Shown one piece after another: positions 44,257-53,994 of a DNA stretch of 64,000 nucleotides. The stretch is from contig NZ_PWAA01000008.1 in the NCBI RefSeq assembly GCF_003031585.1, positions 1 to 64,000 of the forward strand, given 5' to 3'. The translations under genes and the position numbers were made by a program. Position 1 is the stretch's first letter. Each line of letters begins with the position of its first letter. The DNA comes from Thalassobius sp. I31.1 (GTDB taxonomy: Bacteria; Pseudomonadota; Alphaproteobacteria; Rhodobacterales; Rhodobacteraceae). The notes under the pieces are model-generated. The model was not told the origin of the DNA and ran no database searches. It saw only the letters and a list, made by a program, of their open reading frames with translations.

Positions 44257-44814
44257 TTATGCTGCGGTAGATTTTCTGGCCAGCACCCGGTCAAGCGACA
44301 GCGGCCCTGCGCCTTTCACCACCAGCGTGATCAGAATGGCCATCCAGAACAGGCGTTGGTCCATGATCTGGCTGTCGTGGATACGGTCAAACCAGCCGCC
44401 GATTGTTGTCGCATCAGCATGGTGACCAACGATATCTGTCAGAGATTGCATGATTACAAAGCCGATCATGCCAATGGCTGCCAGGCGGGTGAACAGACCC
44501 AGGAGGATCAGCAGGGGCAGAATGAATTCGGCTGCGGTGCCGGCGACAACAACCAGCCACTGAAACCAGGACATGGCGGACAGATCATAACCTGCGGCTT
44601 CGATCGCACGGGGCCAGATCTGGGTGTAGCCGCCGAAAGACGGGGACAGAATGCCAAAGATGCCATCGCCCAGTTTGGTGGCTGCGGAATTCCAGAAATA
44701 CATCAACAGCACGGCGACAAAAGTGAAGCGTGCCAGTGTCGGAAGAAGCCATTCCCCGGCAAGTTTTTCAACCAGGCTAAAAACGGAGTCATGTAGATTT
44801 ATGAGGGGAGTCAT
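44257..44814 (-). CDS. DoxX-family membrane protein, bufferin operon
   Basis: 185 residues from ATG 44814 (GAAGGAT before it); the start overlaps no gene but is 4 nt from the bufC stop. About four helices, including 'WFQWLVVVAGTAAEFILPLLILLGLFTRLAAIGMIGFVIM', as in DoxX. It is the last gene of the buf operon; DoxX members often accompany DUF692/DUF2063 genes, perhaps for redox or membrane support. Confidence 0.85.
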   Translation of the reverse strand: MTPLINLHDSVFSLVEKLAGEWLLPTLARFTFVAVLLMYFWNSAATKLGDGIFGILSPSFGGYTQIWPRAIEAAGYDLSAMSWFQWLVVVAGTAAEFILPLLILLGLFTRLAAIGMIGFVIMQSLTDIVGHHADATTIGGWFDRIHDSQIMDQRLFWMAILITLVVKGAGPLSLDRVLARKSTAA

Positions 44815-44818
44815 GGTC

Positions 44819-45574
44819 TTATCCTTCTGTGATACGACAAATTGCATTGCCTGCTAACAACGCAGCCAGGCTTTGGGAAAGGTCAAATTCGGGGTTATGC
44901 GTGCTGGCTGCGCTCAGAGCTTCGCCAAATGTTTCGCCACGCAGCAAAGCTTGAACAAACAGGCCACCACAGCGGGGCAGGGCTACAGGTTGCGGGTCAA
45001 ATTCCGGGCGGGTTATCAGCACGTCTTCTGCCCGCATTTCCGGTTTTGGTCCGCCAGCCATGTTAAACTGCCAGAGTTGAAACAGCGGCCACTGTGACGA
45101 AATCAGGCGCACTGAGGGGGCCAGTTCCAGTTTTGCGGCCATCAGGGCATCAGGGGGCAAAGCCTGAAGTGCCTCGGGTGAGATCGGGTCTGTGTCTGCC
45201 GCGTGATAGCTTTCGCGGATTGCAAGTTCCAGGCGGGCAACATCCGGCAGATAACCATATTGTTGTGTAGGTTCGAACGTCTGCAGGTAGTCGGGCAGGG
45301 CGTCACCATAGTGCATCATCAACGGGGATGCAGGTGGGTGGGCGCGCAGGAATTGTCCGGCGAGAATGCGGAAATTGTCCTCACCCAGCAGTTTCACAAC
45401 CACCGGGAATGCGGTGATCAGTGCTTCTGTCAGTGAGACCGCAACATTGTTGCGATAAACTGAAAAGCGTTTACCTGCCGGATCACCTTTTGCATCACGC
45501 AAGCCTGCGGGTATATCCATTGTCGGGGACAATATTGCCTGGGTGAATTGTGGTTGTGTGACGGTGTCGTTCAT
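44819..45574 (-). CDS. bufC: BufC (DUF2063, HvfC-type partner of the maturation enzyme)
   Basis: 251 residues. The N-terminal domain carries the [37 protein letters not shown] pattern of the HvfC/BufC family, which presents the precursor peptide to the MNIO enzyme. It overlaps bufB by 4 nt (ATGA). Here it is downstream of the DUF692 gene and the peptide, in the usual order. Confidence 0.87.
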   Translation of the reverse strand: MNDTVTQPQFTQAILSPTMDIPAGLRDAKGDPAGKRFSVYRNNVAVSLTEALITAFPVVVKLLGEDNFRILAGQFLRAHPPASPLMMHYGDALPDYLQTFEPTQQYGYLPDVARLELAIRESYHAADTDPISPEALQALPPDALMAAKLELAPSVRLISSQWPLFQLWQFNMAGGPKPEMRAEDVLITRPEFDPQPVALPRCGGLFVQALLRGETFGEALSAASTHNPEFDLSQSLAALLAGNAICRITEG

Positions 45575-46443
45575 TCTGCCACCGCCTGTGATTTACGGTT
45601 CAGAATGGCATCGGCGCGTCGGGCTTCATCGGCCAGAACCGGCCAGTCGGGGACATCTGTATCCCATTCAATCAGGGTGGGCAGGGGGCCGGTTTTGGCG
45701 ATTGTATAATCATAAAGCGCCCAGACAGGATCAACAACTTCGCGCCCGTGGCTGTCAATCAGCAGCGATGCGCCATCGCTGTCTTCATCTTCGTCATGGC
45801 CGCCCAGATGGATTTCACCGACTTTATCAAGGGGGAAGGCGTCTATATAAACGCGTGGATCATAGTTCAGGTTTGTGGCCGAAACAAAAACATTGTTCAC
45901 ATCCAGCAACAGACCACAGCCGGTACGTTTACTGATCTCTGCCATAAAGTCGAATTCTTCCCAGGTGCTTTCGGCAAAAGCCAGGTAACTGGACGGATTT
46001 TCAAGAAGCATCCGGCGACCGACGTGATTTTGCACCTGATCCACGTGATCTGCAACGCGCGTCAGCGTGTCGTTGGTGTAGGGTAGAGGTAGCAGATCGT
46101 TTAGGAAATGACTGTCATGGGTAGACCAGGCCAGGTGTTCGGAAAACTGTGCGGGCTTCAGCCAATCGCATAGTGTTTTCAGGCGATCAAGGTGATCACG
46201 ATCAAGGCCGCTTTCGCTGCCGATCGACAGACCAACACCATGAACGGAAAAGGCAAAGCGTTCGGCAAGGGCACGCAACTGGGCCAGCGGGCGACCGCCC
46301 TGACCCATGTAGTTTTCGGCGTGAACCTCCAGCCATTCAACCGGTGCGGGGTTGTCCATAATAGCCTGAAAATGCTGGGGCTTGTACCCAACACCAGTTC
46401 CGGCGGGCAGGTGATCAAACGAATGTGTAAGCGGTTGTTGCAT
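45571..46443 (-). CDS. bufB: BufB, multinuclear non-haem iron enzyme (DUF692/MNIO)
   Basis: 290 residues. TIM-barrel family DUF692 (MbnB/HvfB relatives). Iron-ligand regions can be seen: '[12 protein letters not shown]', '[12 protein letters not shown]', '[10 protein letters not shown]', 'LLENPSSYL', '[11 protein letters not shown]' and 'IHLGGHDED'. With BufC it converts precursor cysteines to thiooxazole-type ligands. The gene is preceded by the bufA-type peptide gene and an attenuator. Confidence 0.9.
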   Translation of the reverse strand: MQQPLTHSFDHLPAGTGVGYKPQHFQAIMDNPAPVEWLEVHAENYMGQGGRPLAQLRALAERFAFSVHGVGLSIGSESGLDRDHLDRLKTLCDWLKPAQFSEHLAWSTHDSHFLNDLLPLPYTNDTLTRVADHVDQVQNHVGRRMLLENPSSYLAFAESTWEEFDFMAEISKRTGCGLLLDVNNVFVSATNLNYDPRVYIDAFPLDKVGEIHLGGHDEDEDSDGASLLIDSHGREVVDPVWALYDYTIAKTGPLPTLIEWDTDVPDWPVLADEARRADAILNRKSQAVAE

Positions 46444-46496
46444 GATCTGCCTGTACTGTTGATTTTTTACAGGTTAGCCGGAAACGGCGAAAATTC

Positions 46497-46541
46497 AAAA
46501 GCCTCCCGCAAACAAATGAGCACCAAAAGTCTGCGAGAGGC
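46497..46541 (-). terminator. Attenuator between bufA1 and bufB
   Basis: On the minus strand, GCCTCTCGCA (46532-46541) pairs with TGCGGGAGGC (46501-46510; 9 of 10 pairs) followed by TTTT. It lies in the 141-bp gap and would give more precursor than enzyme transcript. Confidence 0.72.
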
Positions 46542-46584
46542 CGAGATGCCCCCTGCACGGGCAGAGGACTGAGGGACGCGGTTA

Positions 46585-46893
46585 TCAGCCCTGTGGCAGG
46601 TCGCGGTCCAGTTCCTCAAGGGAACCAACGCGTGCTGTGCCATCTGCCAGAGCAGGAAGTTCGATGGTGTCGCAAGTGCCTGCATCTACGATTTTCCAGG
46701 CGTTGCCCTGATAATCAACAGTAGAAGTACCTGCACATGTGGTGCCTGGGCCCGCTGCGCAATCGTTGGCGCCAGCAAGGGAAACGCCGTAGCATTTTTC
46801 GCCACCGGCAGCGGCAGCAGGTGTGATTGCATGTGCAGTCAGAGCAGCGGCTACAGCGCCGGCTACGGCAAGAGTTTTTACAGTGTTGGACAT
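46585..46893 (-). CDS. bufA1: Bufferin precursor peptide, BufA1 type (DUF2282)
   Basis: 102 residues from ATG 46893 (AGAGGAACACACC before it). An N-terminal signal peptide (hydrophobic Ala-rich core to about residue 29) precedes [18 protein letters not shown] and AGTCDTI; cysteines are C34, C45, C53 and C74, the four of the family. It should be exported after modification by BufB/BufC and bind copper in the periplasm. Confidence 0.9.
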   Translation of the reverse strand: MSNTVKTLAVAGAVAAALTAHAITPAAAAGGEKCYGVSLAGANDCAAGPGTTCAGTSTVDYQGNAWKIVDAGTCDTIELPALADGTARVGSLEELDRDLPQG

Positions 46894-46993
46894 GGTGTGT
46901 TCCTCTGAATTGATCTTTGTCTTCGCCACTCTCTGCGGCATGACCTCAATTTAAGCGCCAGAGGTTAACACATGCTACTCACAAGCCTGTCAT

Positions 46994-47007
46994 TCACGCG
47001 TGCGTGA
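46994..47007. promoter_or_regulatory. Palindrome upstream of bufA1, possible operator
   Basis: TCACGC-GT-GCGTGA, a perfect palindrome with 6-bp arms, about 100 bp before the bufA1 start. A copper-responsive regulator is possible, but none is present in the window. Confidence 0.3.
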
Positions 47008-47059
47008 GGTTCCGGCGTATTTTGTGAACAGTATTTGGGTCTATACCCATAAAAACAAA

Positions 47060-47092
47060 GGGCCCGATCGGTGAATGTTACCGACCGGGCCC
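47060..47092 (-). terminator. Terminator of thrS
   Basis: GGGCCCGGTCGGT pairs with ACCGATCGGGCCC (minus strand), followed by TTTGTTTTTA at 47059-47050. Confidence 0.85.
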
Positions 47093-47118
47093 CTGGAAAG
47101 TTTCAAATCCTACAGATT

Positions 47119-49068
47119 TTAGCCGCGCTGATCAGGCGGGCAGGCCTCTTTTGTGAGTTCTGTTACAATCTCATCCAGTGAAACAAGCTGGCTTTGCTTG
47201 CTGCCAAGGCGACGGGCAGACACGGTGCGGTCTTCGACCTCTTTCATGCCAACCGCCAGAATCACCGGAACTTTTCCAAGGCTGTGTTCGCGGACCTTGT
47301 AGTTGATCTTTTCATTGCGCACGTCAGCTTCGGCACGCACACCGGCGGCGCGCAGGGCTGCGACCACTTCTTGCGCATAGTCATTTGCATCGGTTACGAT
47401 GGACGCGACAACAACCTGACGCGGGGCCAGCCAGAACGGAAGTTTACCCGCGTGGCTTTCGATCAGGATACCGATGAACCGTTCAAAGGAACCAAGGGTT
47501 GCACGGTGCAACATAACCGGACGGTGTTTCGCACCATCTTCGCCGATGTAAGTTGCATCGAGACGTTCCGGCATAAAGAAGTCAACCTGGTGGGTGCCGC
47601 ATTGCCAGTCACGGCCAATCGCGTCGGTCAGAACGAATTCAAGCTTTGGCCCGTAAAATGCACCTTCGCCTTCATTGATCTCATATTCGAAACCGGCGGC
47701 TTTGGTTGCGTTCGCCAGAGCTTCTTCCGCCTGATCCCAGATCTCATCTGATCCCACACGTTTTTCAGGCCGGGTTGAGAATTTCACGCGGAATTCTTCA
47801 AAGCCCAGATCTTTATAAACTGAAGACAGGAAACCGATGTATTCGATGGTTTCGGATTCAATCTGTTCACGGGTACAGAAAATGTGCCCATCATCCTGAG
47901 TAAAGCCACGCACGCGCATAATGCCGTGCAGCGCGCCAGATGGTTCATAGCGGTTGCAAGACCCGAATTCCGCCATACGCAGGGGCAGATCACGGTAAGA
48001 TTTCAGGCCTTGGTTATAGACCTGCACGTGGCAGGGGCAGTTCATGGGTTTCAGCGCGTTTACGGTTTTTTCGCGCGCGTGATCTTCGTCCACCTCAACG
48101 ATGAACATGTTTTCCTGGTATTTTTCCCAGTGGCCGGATTTTTCCCACAGTTTGCGGTTCACAACCTGGGGTGTGTTGACCTCAACATATCCGCCTTTGT
48201 CCTGACGGCGACGCATGTAATCCTGCAGCAGGGTGTAGATGCGCCAGCCATTCGGATGCCAGAACACCTGACCGGGGGCTTCTTCCTGCATGTGGAACAG
48301 ATCCATTTCGCGGCCCAGCTTGCGGTGGTCACGTTTGGCGGCTTCTTCCAGCATGTTCAGGTGCTTTTTCAGACCTTCTTTGTTGGTAAAGGCCACGCCG
48401 TAAATCCGTTGCAGCATCGCGCGATCGCTGTCACCGCGCCAATAGGCACCTGCCACAGACATCAGCTTAAACCCATCACCTGGCACCTGACCGGTGTGTT
48501 GCAGGTGTGGACCACGGCAGAGATCCTGCCAGTCGCCGTGCCAGTACATGCGCAGGGGCTCATCACCCGGAATGCTTTCGATCAGCTCTACTTTGTAAGG
48601 TTCATTGTTGTCCTGATAGAACTTCACCGCGCGATCGCGTTCCCAGATTTCGGTGGTCACGGCATCACGTTTGTTGATGATCTCTTTCATCTTCTTTTCG
48701 ATCAGCGCGAGGTCTTCTGGTGAAAACGGCTCCTCCCGATCGAAATCGTAATACCAGCCGTCTTTGATCACAGGACCAATGGTCACTTTCACGTCCGGCC
48801 AAAGTTCCTGCACAGCGCGCGCCATGATGTGGGCGCAGTCGTGACGGACCAGTTCTTCGGCCTGTTCCAGGTCTTTCATGGTGTGGATGGCGATTTGTGC
48901 GTCTGCATTGATCGGCCATTGCAGATCGAAATGTTCACCGTTCACAGTGGCAGAAATTGCTTTCTTCGCCAGAGAAATGGAAATGGATGCAGCAACATCA
49001 GCGGCGGTGACGCCAGCATCATATTCGCGCGCATTGCCATCAGGAAAAGTAAGGGAGATTTGGGCCAT
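47119..49068 (-). CDS. thrS: Threonyl-tRNA synthetase
   Basis: 649 residues. TGS domain first ([23 protein letters not shown]), editing domain with '[11 protein letters not shown]' and '[10 protein letters not shown]', class II motifs ('[15 protein letters not shown]', '[19 protein letters not shown]') and the anticodon-binding domain at the end. All domains of the full-length enzyme are present. A 200-bp AT-rich spacer separates it from the divergent RTX/Hint gene. Confidence 0.97.
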   Translation of the reverse strand: MAQISLTFPDGNAREYDAGVTAADVAASISISLAKKAISATVNGEHFDLQWPINADAQIAIHTMKDLEQAEELVRHDCAHIMARAVQELWPDVKVTIGPVIKDGWYYDFDREEPFSPEDLALIEKKMKEIINKRDAVTTEIWERDRAVKFYQDNNEPYKVELIESIPGDEPLRMYWHGDWQDLCRGPHLQHTGQVPGDGFKLMSVAGAYWRGDSDRAMLQRIYGVAFTNKEGLKKHLNMLEEAAKRDHRKLGREMDLFHMQEEAPGQVFWHPNGWRIYTLLQDYMRRRQDKGGYVEVNTPQVVNRKLWEKSGHWEKYQENMFIVEVDEDHAREKTVNALKPMNCPCHVQVYNQGLKSYRDLPLRMAEFGSCNRYEPSGALHGIMRVRGFTQDDGHIFCTREQIESETIEYIGFLSSVYKDLGFEEFRVKFSTRPEKRVGSDEIWDQAEEALANATKAAGFEYEINEGEGAFYGPKLEFVLTDAIGRDWQCGTHQVDFFMPERLDATYIGEDGAKHRPVMLHRATLGSFERFIGILIESHAGKLPFWLAPRQVVVASIVTDANDYAQEVVAALRAAGVRAEADVRNEKINYKVREHSLGKVPVILAVGMKEVEDRTVSARRLGSKQSQLVSLDEIVTELTKEACPPDQRG

Positions 49069-49321
49069 CTGCAGGGCTCCTCGTCAGTTTGGCGCCCACG
49101 GAACGCCCGGTTGCGGGTTATGTTTCAAATCGTGTTTTGCGCCCGGAGGGCAAGATTGTCAATCTGCGAAAAGGGGGATGAGTCAATTTCTGCGATTCAC
49201 GTTATAATTGCGATTTAGTTTGTTTAATTAAAACTATTCGAATAAATTAATATGAATTGAATTGATCTGTGGGCACCGGATCGTCGGAAAACGACGGCAA
49301 GAGTGCCCTGGGTGAGGCAAA

Positions 49322-50896
49322 ATGGCGGTTACAGGTACACCGGGTTCCGGTGACGATACCCTGACGGGTGATGGTGCGCATGATACCGTTGCCGGTCAAC
49401 AGGGGAATGACACAATTTCCGGGGGCGGTGGCAATGACACCATCCACGGTGATGTGCTGTTTGCGGCAAACGGACCGCTTGATTCAAATCAGAATGACAA
49501 CAGCTGGAGCCCGGGCACAGTTACGGGCTGGTATAACAGCGGATCCGGCGGCACGATTGAGCGCTGGGGGGACGGATTTCTGGGGCTTTCAACGGCTGAC
49601 GGATCCGCGTTTATTGAACTCGACGGCAATACAGCTGGCGTGGATCATGTCCAGACGGATGTTGAACTGGCAGATGGTGTTACATATGTCCTGAGCTTTG
49701 ATCACGCAGCCCGTGCCGGCGGATCTGTGAATGATGATTTTGAGGTCACCCATAACGGCACAGTCATCGCAACCATCAGCCCATCTTCCACGGGATTCTT
49801 TACGACCACAACACTGACACTGACGGGTTTGACGGGCACAGACACAATTGGCTTCAGAGAATTCGCAAGCCAGGACAATGGGCTTGGGCCGCTGCTGGAT
49901 AATATCCAGTTCTCTCTTACACCGGCATCTGTCGCCGCGAGTGGGCACAGCTTTAACGACATCCTTGATGGTGGTGCAGGTGACGATAAGATCTACGGCC
50001 AGGAAGGTGATGACACGATCACCGGCGGGGCGGATGATGACTACCTGGAAGGCGGCAGTGGCAGCGACACATTTGTCTATGCCGACGGATCCGGAAGTGA
50101 TGTCATCAAGGGCTTCACCATTGGGCAAGACCTGCTGGATGTCTCTGCGCTGAACAACGGATCTGGTCAGACTGTTGGCAACAGTGATGTGGTCGTCACG
50201 TCTGATGGCGAAGGTGGATCGATACTGACCTTTCCAAACGGCGAGATGATCCGTCTGGTCGGGGTTGATCCGTCAAGCCTTGATACCCCGGAAGAACTTG
50301 CCGCGATCGGGATACATTGTTTCCTGCAGGGGACGGGTATCCTGACGTCGGATGGTGAACGACGCATCGAAGACCTTAAGGTCGGTGACGAAGTGCTGAC
50401 ACGAGACGCCGGGGCGCAGGAAATCCGCTGGATCGGGCGCAGGCTTATGAAACCTGCACACCTGAACCGAAACCCGCATCTGCGCCCGATTTGTATCGGG
50501 AAAGACGCGTTAGGGCCGGGATCGCCTGTGCGCGACCTTTGGGTATCTCCGCAGCATCGCTGTGTTGTCAGCGGGGCGAAGGCAGAAATGCTATTCGCCG
50601 CAGAAGAGGTCTTTGTGCCGGCGAAATCTATGACTGACCTGCCCGGCTGCTACGTAAGTGGACGAGAAGATGTCGTGTATTTTCATATTCTTTTTGACAG
50701 TCACCAGCTGGTAATGTCGGAGGGGCTTTTGACCGAAAGCTTTTATCCTGGCGCAGCATACGAGCGGGCTAGTGATCAGCAGGTTCGCGATGAAATCTGT
50801 GAAATCTTTCCCGAAATGGCAGATCGGCCTGATGTTTGCGGGCCGACCTGTTTGCCAAGCCTGACCGTCAGAGAAGGCCGCGTGCTTCTGAGTTGA
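49322..50896 (+). CDS. RTX-repeat protein with C-terminal Hint domain
   Basis: 524 residues. RTX-type Gly/Asp nonapeptides at about 8-44 (GSGDDTLTG, GNDTISGGGGND) and 210-250 (GGAGDDKIYGQEGDD). Between them is a beta-rich domain of about 150 residues. A Hint (intein/hedgehog-like) domain begins at Cys333 in 'HCFLQGTGILTSDGERRIEDLKVGDEVLTRD'; a later 'VSPQHRCVV' has the His of block B. It could self-cleave at that cysteine. Ca-binding repeats suggest type I secretion, though no transporter is near. Confidence 0.87.
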   Translation: MAVTGTPGSGDDTLTGDGAHDTVAGQQGNDTISGGGGNDTIHGDVLFAANGPLDSNQNDNSWSPGTVTGWYNSGSGGTIERWGDGFLGLSTADGSAFIELDGNTAGVDHVQTDVELADGVTYVLSFDHAARAGGSVNDDFEVTHNGTVIATISPSSTGFFTTTTLTLTGLTGTDTIGFREFASQDNGLGPLLDNIQFSLTPASVAASGHSFNDILDGGAGDDKIYGQEGDDTITGGADDDYLEGGSGSDTFVYADGSGSDVIKGFTIGQDLLDVSALNNGSGQTVGNSDVVVTSDGEGGSILTFPNGEMIRLVGVDPSSLDTPEELAAIGIHCFLQGTGILTSDGERRIEDLKVGDEVLTRDAGAQEIRWIGRRLMKPAHLNRNPHLRPICIGKDALGPGSPVRDLWVSPQHRCVVSGAKAEMLFAAEEVFVPAKSMTDLPGCYVSGREDVVYFHILFDSHQLVMSEGLLTESFYPGAAYERASDQQVRDEICEIFPEMADRPDVCGPTCLPSLTVREGRVLLS

Positions 50897-50955
50897 TGGG
50901 TGTTCAGGGCTTGAACTTCACGCATCACCGGCCACAATAGAGACGGAGGTGTGCG

Positions 50956-51624
50956 ATGCGTAAGTTTGACGATATCCTGATGATGGCTGTGGAACGAAAG
51001 GGCGGGTTTGATGCCGTGCTTGGGGATATAGATGCGCCAAAAACCGGGCAGGAGCTGGCGCAGACATCGGATGACAGATGGCTCGCGCAAATGGCTTTGG
51101 GCATTTTTCAGGCTGGACTGGCCTGGACCGTGATTCAAAAGAAATGGCCCGGCATAGAAGAGGCCTTTCATGGATTTGATACCGGGTGGGCTGCGATGAT
51201 GCAGGATGACGAGCTGGACGCGCTTCTGGCGGATACCCGGGTCATTCGCAGTGCGCCAAAAATCCTCTCGATTCGCGATAATGCAATTTTTATCCGGCAG
51301 GTGTCGCAGGAACACGGCAGTTTCGGGCGCCGGGTTGCAGACTGGCCGGATGAGGACTTCTTTGGGTTGCTGGACTGGTTGAAAAAAGAAGGTGCACGGT
51401 TGGGCGGAAATACCGGTGCTTATGCGTTGCGGATGATGGGGCGTGACGGATTTATGATGTCAAAAGATGTGGTCGCACGGCTGGTGGCAGAAGGCATTAT
51501 CGACAAAGCGCCGACTTCAAAAGCGGCGAAAAAAGCAGTGCAAAAGGCCTTCAATCAATGGCGGGAAGAAAGTGGACGCAGCCTGACCGAAATTTCCCGT
51601 GTACTGGCGCGCAGCATCGGGTAA
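50956..51624 (+). CDS. DNA-3-methyladenine glycosylase I
   Basis: 222 residues. Tag-type helix-hairpin-helix glycosylase: 'FQAGLAWTVIQKKWPGIEEAFHGFD', 'VIRSAPKILSIRDNAIFIRQV', 'GGNTGAYALRMMGRDGFMMSKDVVARL'. It removes 3-methyladenine from DNA. A typical Tag has zinc-binding Cys/His near its end; I do not see all of these here, so it belongs to the Tag-like subfamily. The upstream region contains no LexA box. Confidence 0.85.
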   Translation: MRKFDDILMMAVERKGGFDAVLGDIDAPKTGQELAQTSDDRWLAQMALGIFQAGLAWTVIQKKWPGIEEAFHGFDTGWAAMMQDDELDALLADTRVIRSAPKILSIRDNAIFIRQVSQEHGSFGRRVADWPDEDFFGLLDWLKKEGARLGGNTGAYALRMMGRDGFMMSKDVVARLVAEGIIDKAPTSKAAKKAVQKAFNQWREESGRSLTEISRVLARSIG

Positions 51625-51660
51625 TTCTGAACAAAAGATAAATGCGGCAGAGGGGCAGGC

Positions 51661-52410
51661 ATGACCAATTTTCTTGAAACCGATCAGGGGCGCAAAATCG
51701 CCTATCACAAAACCGGTGGTGAGGGGCCGACCGTTGTGTTCCTGGGCGGGTTGAAATCCGACATGGAAGGCACGAAAGCCATACATCTTGAAGCCTTCTG
51801 CAAGGCACGTGGCCAAAGCTTTCTGCGCTTTGACTATTCCGGCCATGGTGAAAGTTCTGAGAAATTCACAGATGGCTGCATCGGGGACTGGCATGAAGAT
51901 ACTGTCGCGGCCGTCACAGCCCTGACCGCCGGTCCGCTGATCGTTGTGGGTTCTTCTATGGGCGGCTGGCAGGCCCTGCTTCTGGCCCGCGCCATGCCTG
52001 AACGCCTTGTGGGTCTTGTGGGTATCGCTGCCGCGCCTGATTTCACGGAAGATGGCTATTGGGCCGGGTTCACGGATATGCAGAAAGAACAGATGGAAAC
52101 GCAGGGCTATGTCGAACTGCCTTCTGACTATATGGAACCCTATATCATCACCAAACGCATGATTGAGGACGGGCGCACACGCCTTGTTCTGCGTGACGAT
52201 CTGAACCTGCCATTCCCCGTGCGCCTGTTGCAGGGCACTGCGGATACTGCTGTCAGCACCGAAACGGCTGTACGCCTTCTGGACCATGCCCAAAGTCCGG
52301 ATATGCGCCTGCAACTGGTGAAAGATGCGGATCACCGTTTTTCAGATGACACCTGCCTTGGGCTGATCGAAGCCGCGGTTGCGGAGATTACGGATCTTGC
52401 CAATGCGTAA
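51661..52410 (+). CDS. Alpha/beta hydrolase (ABHD10-like)
   Basis: 249 residues. Nucleophile elbow GSSMGGW with the catalytic Ser, an oxyanion region GGLKSDMEGT, Asp in 'GTADTAVS' and His in 'ADHRFSDD'. Closest in look to ABHD10/mycophenolic-type thioesterases. It overlaps the next gene by 8 nt. Substrate unknown. Confidence 0.88.
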   Translation: MTNFLETDQGRKIAYHKTGGEGPTVVFLGGLKSDMEGTKAIHLEAFCKARGQSFLRFDYSGHGESSEKFTDGCIGDWHEDTVAAVTALTAGPLIVVGSSMGGWQALLLARAMPERLVGLVGIAAAPDFTEDGYWAGFTDMQKEQMETQGYVELPSDYMEPYIITKRMIEDGRTRLVLRDDLNLPFPVRLLQGTADTAVSTETAVRLLDHAQSPDMRLQLVKDADHRFSDDTCLGLIEAAVAEITDLANA

Positions 52411-53389
52411 TTTCGGCAAATGGCTGGGCCGCATTCTGCTGGTGTTGATCCTGGGGATTGCGGCGCTGTTCACCTTCGGGCTACGCGAACCGGCGGATGT
52501 GGTGGCGCGCTTTGATCCTGCGGTGATTGGCGATGATCCCGTTGCCTATTTTGCGGCGGCGGAAGCCACGTTTGACGACATCACGCCCGGCACGGAAAAG
52601 CGCATCATCTGGGCAGGTGATGTGGGCGCGAAGACACCGCAATCTGTTGTCTTCATTCACGGATACTCCGCCACATCTGAAGAAATCCGCCCTGTACCCG
52701 ACATGGTTGCGGATCACCTGGGGGCAAACCTGGTCTATACCCGCCTGCGGGGGCATGGGCGCGCGGATGAAGCCATGGCAGACGCCACCGCGCAGGACTG
52801 GTATGATGATCTTGCCGAAGCAATGGCCGTTGCGCGTATGGTCGGGGGTGAGGTCATCGTCATTTCCAATTCCACCGGCGGCACGCTGGTGGCCCTGGCT
52901 GAGACCGGCGATCCGGAACTGATGGATCAGGTCACCGCCTCTGTCTGGTTGTCTCCGAATTTTGGTATCAACTCCTTCGCCGCGCCACTGCTGTCACAGG
53001 GCGGTGCGCGCTGGTATCTGCCTTATCTGATTGGCGAGACCTGCAGCTTTGATGTGCAAAGCGAAGATCACGCAACCTATTGGACAAACAGCTATCCTTC
53101 CGTTGCGCTTCTGCCCATGGCCGCAGCGGTGAAAGAGGCGGCAGGGCGCGACTACAGCAATGCCCGCACGCCCGCGCTCTGGATCTTTTCCGACGGGGAT
53201 CAGGTGATTGACCACAGCATCACCCGCCGTGTTGCGGGCGAATGGGGTGGAATTTCCACAATCGCGCAACAGGACGTGCCCGAAGGCAATGATCCCTATG
53301 AACATGTGATCGCCGGTCGCGTGATGTCACCGGGTATGACAGATACGGTGGTGCAGCAGATTACGACCTGGCTTGACGGGCTGGAATGA
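52403..53389 (+). CDS. Membrane-anchored alpha/beta hydrolase
   Basis: 328 residues from ATG 52403. An N-terminal helix (about 9-25, RILLVLILGIAALFTFG) is followed by 'VVFIHGYSATSEEI', the nucleophile elbow 'ISNSTGGT' (Ser) and 'DQVIDHSI' (Asp). Candidate lipase/esterase exposed to the periplasm. Its start lies within the preceding hydrolase gene. Confidence 0.8.
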   Translation: MRNFGKWLGRILLVLILGIAALFTFGLREPADVVARFDPAVIGDDPVAYFAAAEATFDDITPGTEKRIIWAGDVGAKTPQSVVFIHGYSATSEEIRPVPDMVADHLGANLVYTRLRGHGRADEAMADATAQDWYDDLAEAMAVARMVGGEVIVISNSTGGTLVALAETGDPELMDQVTASVWLSPNFGINSFAAPLLSQGGARWYLPYLIGETCSFDVQSEDHATYWTNSYPSVALLPMAAAVKEAAGRDYSNARTPALWIFSDGDQVIDHSITRRVAGEWGGISTIAQQDVPEGNDPYEHVIAGRVMSPGMTDTVVQQITTWLDGLE

Positions 53390-53432
53390 ATGTGAACAGA
53401 GTGTGAACATTCACGCAATGGGAGCATTCACC

Positions 53433-53864
53433 ATGGAACAACGCATCAGCCTGATCACCCTTGCTGTGTCTGACCTTGAAAAATCAGCTGCTTTTTATGA
53501 GGCCTTGGGCTGGCAGCGCGAGGACAGCGAAGATGGCGTCATCGCGTTTAACTTGATCGGCCAGACGCTGGGGCTTTATCCAAAGGCTTCACTGGCAGAT
53601 GAACTGGGGATGGATGTCAGTGACATTGGCGGATTCTCCGGTGTGACTTTTGCTCACAACCTGCGCACCAAAGAAGCAGTCGCACCTTTCCTTGAACGCG
53701 CCCGTGTCGCTGGCGGGAAAATCCTGAAAGAAGCACAGGATGTCTTCTGGGGCGGGCATCACGGTTACTTCGCTGACCCCGATGGTCACGTCTGGGAAAT
53801 CGCTTATAATCCATTTTCTCCCCTTGGCCCAAAGGGTGAGTTTCAGTGGAGCGGCGCAGCGTAG
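53433..53864 (+). CDS. VOC-family (glyoxalase-like) protein
   Basis: 143 residues from ATG 53433 (ATG 53418 possible). 'ISLITLAVSDLEKSAAFYEALGW' opening and the closing 'GHHGYFADPDGHVWEIAYNP' define the VOC/glyoxalase superfamily; the metal ligands His and Glu are in the latter. Substrate unknown. Confidence 0.87.
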   Translation: MEQRISLITLAVSDLEKSAAFYEALGWQREDSEDGVIAFNLIGQTLGLYPKASLADELGMDVSDIGGFSGVTFAHNLRTKEAVAPFLERARVAGGKILKEAQDVFWGGHHGYFADPDGHVWEIAYNPFSPLGPKGEFQWSGAA

Positions 53865-53994
53865 CTCTGCTGCCACAGGTTGTGTCAAAACGAGAACACC
53901 TGCTTATGAATTGTGGGCAGGTTGGATCAGATCGCCTAGCCTGCGCACAACAATAAGCTGCATAAAGCAGACTTCAGAGCAGACGGAGATCCCC

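Noticed and set aside
53394-53408. A third LexA-like motif, GAAC-AGAGTGT-GAAC, upstream of the VOC gene
   Set aside because: About two such 8-base matches are expected by chance in 64 kb, the spacer is not AT-rich and the gene is not DNA repair. Not called as a LexA box.
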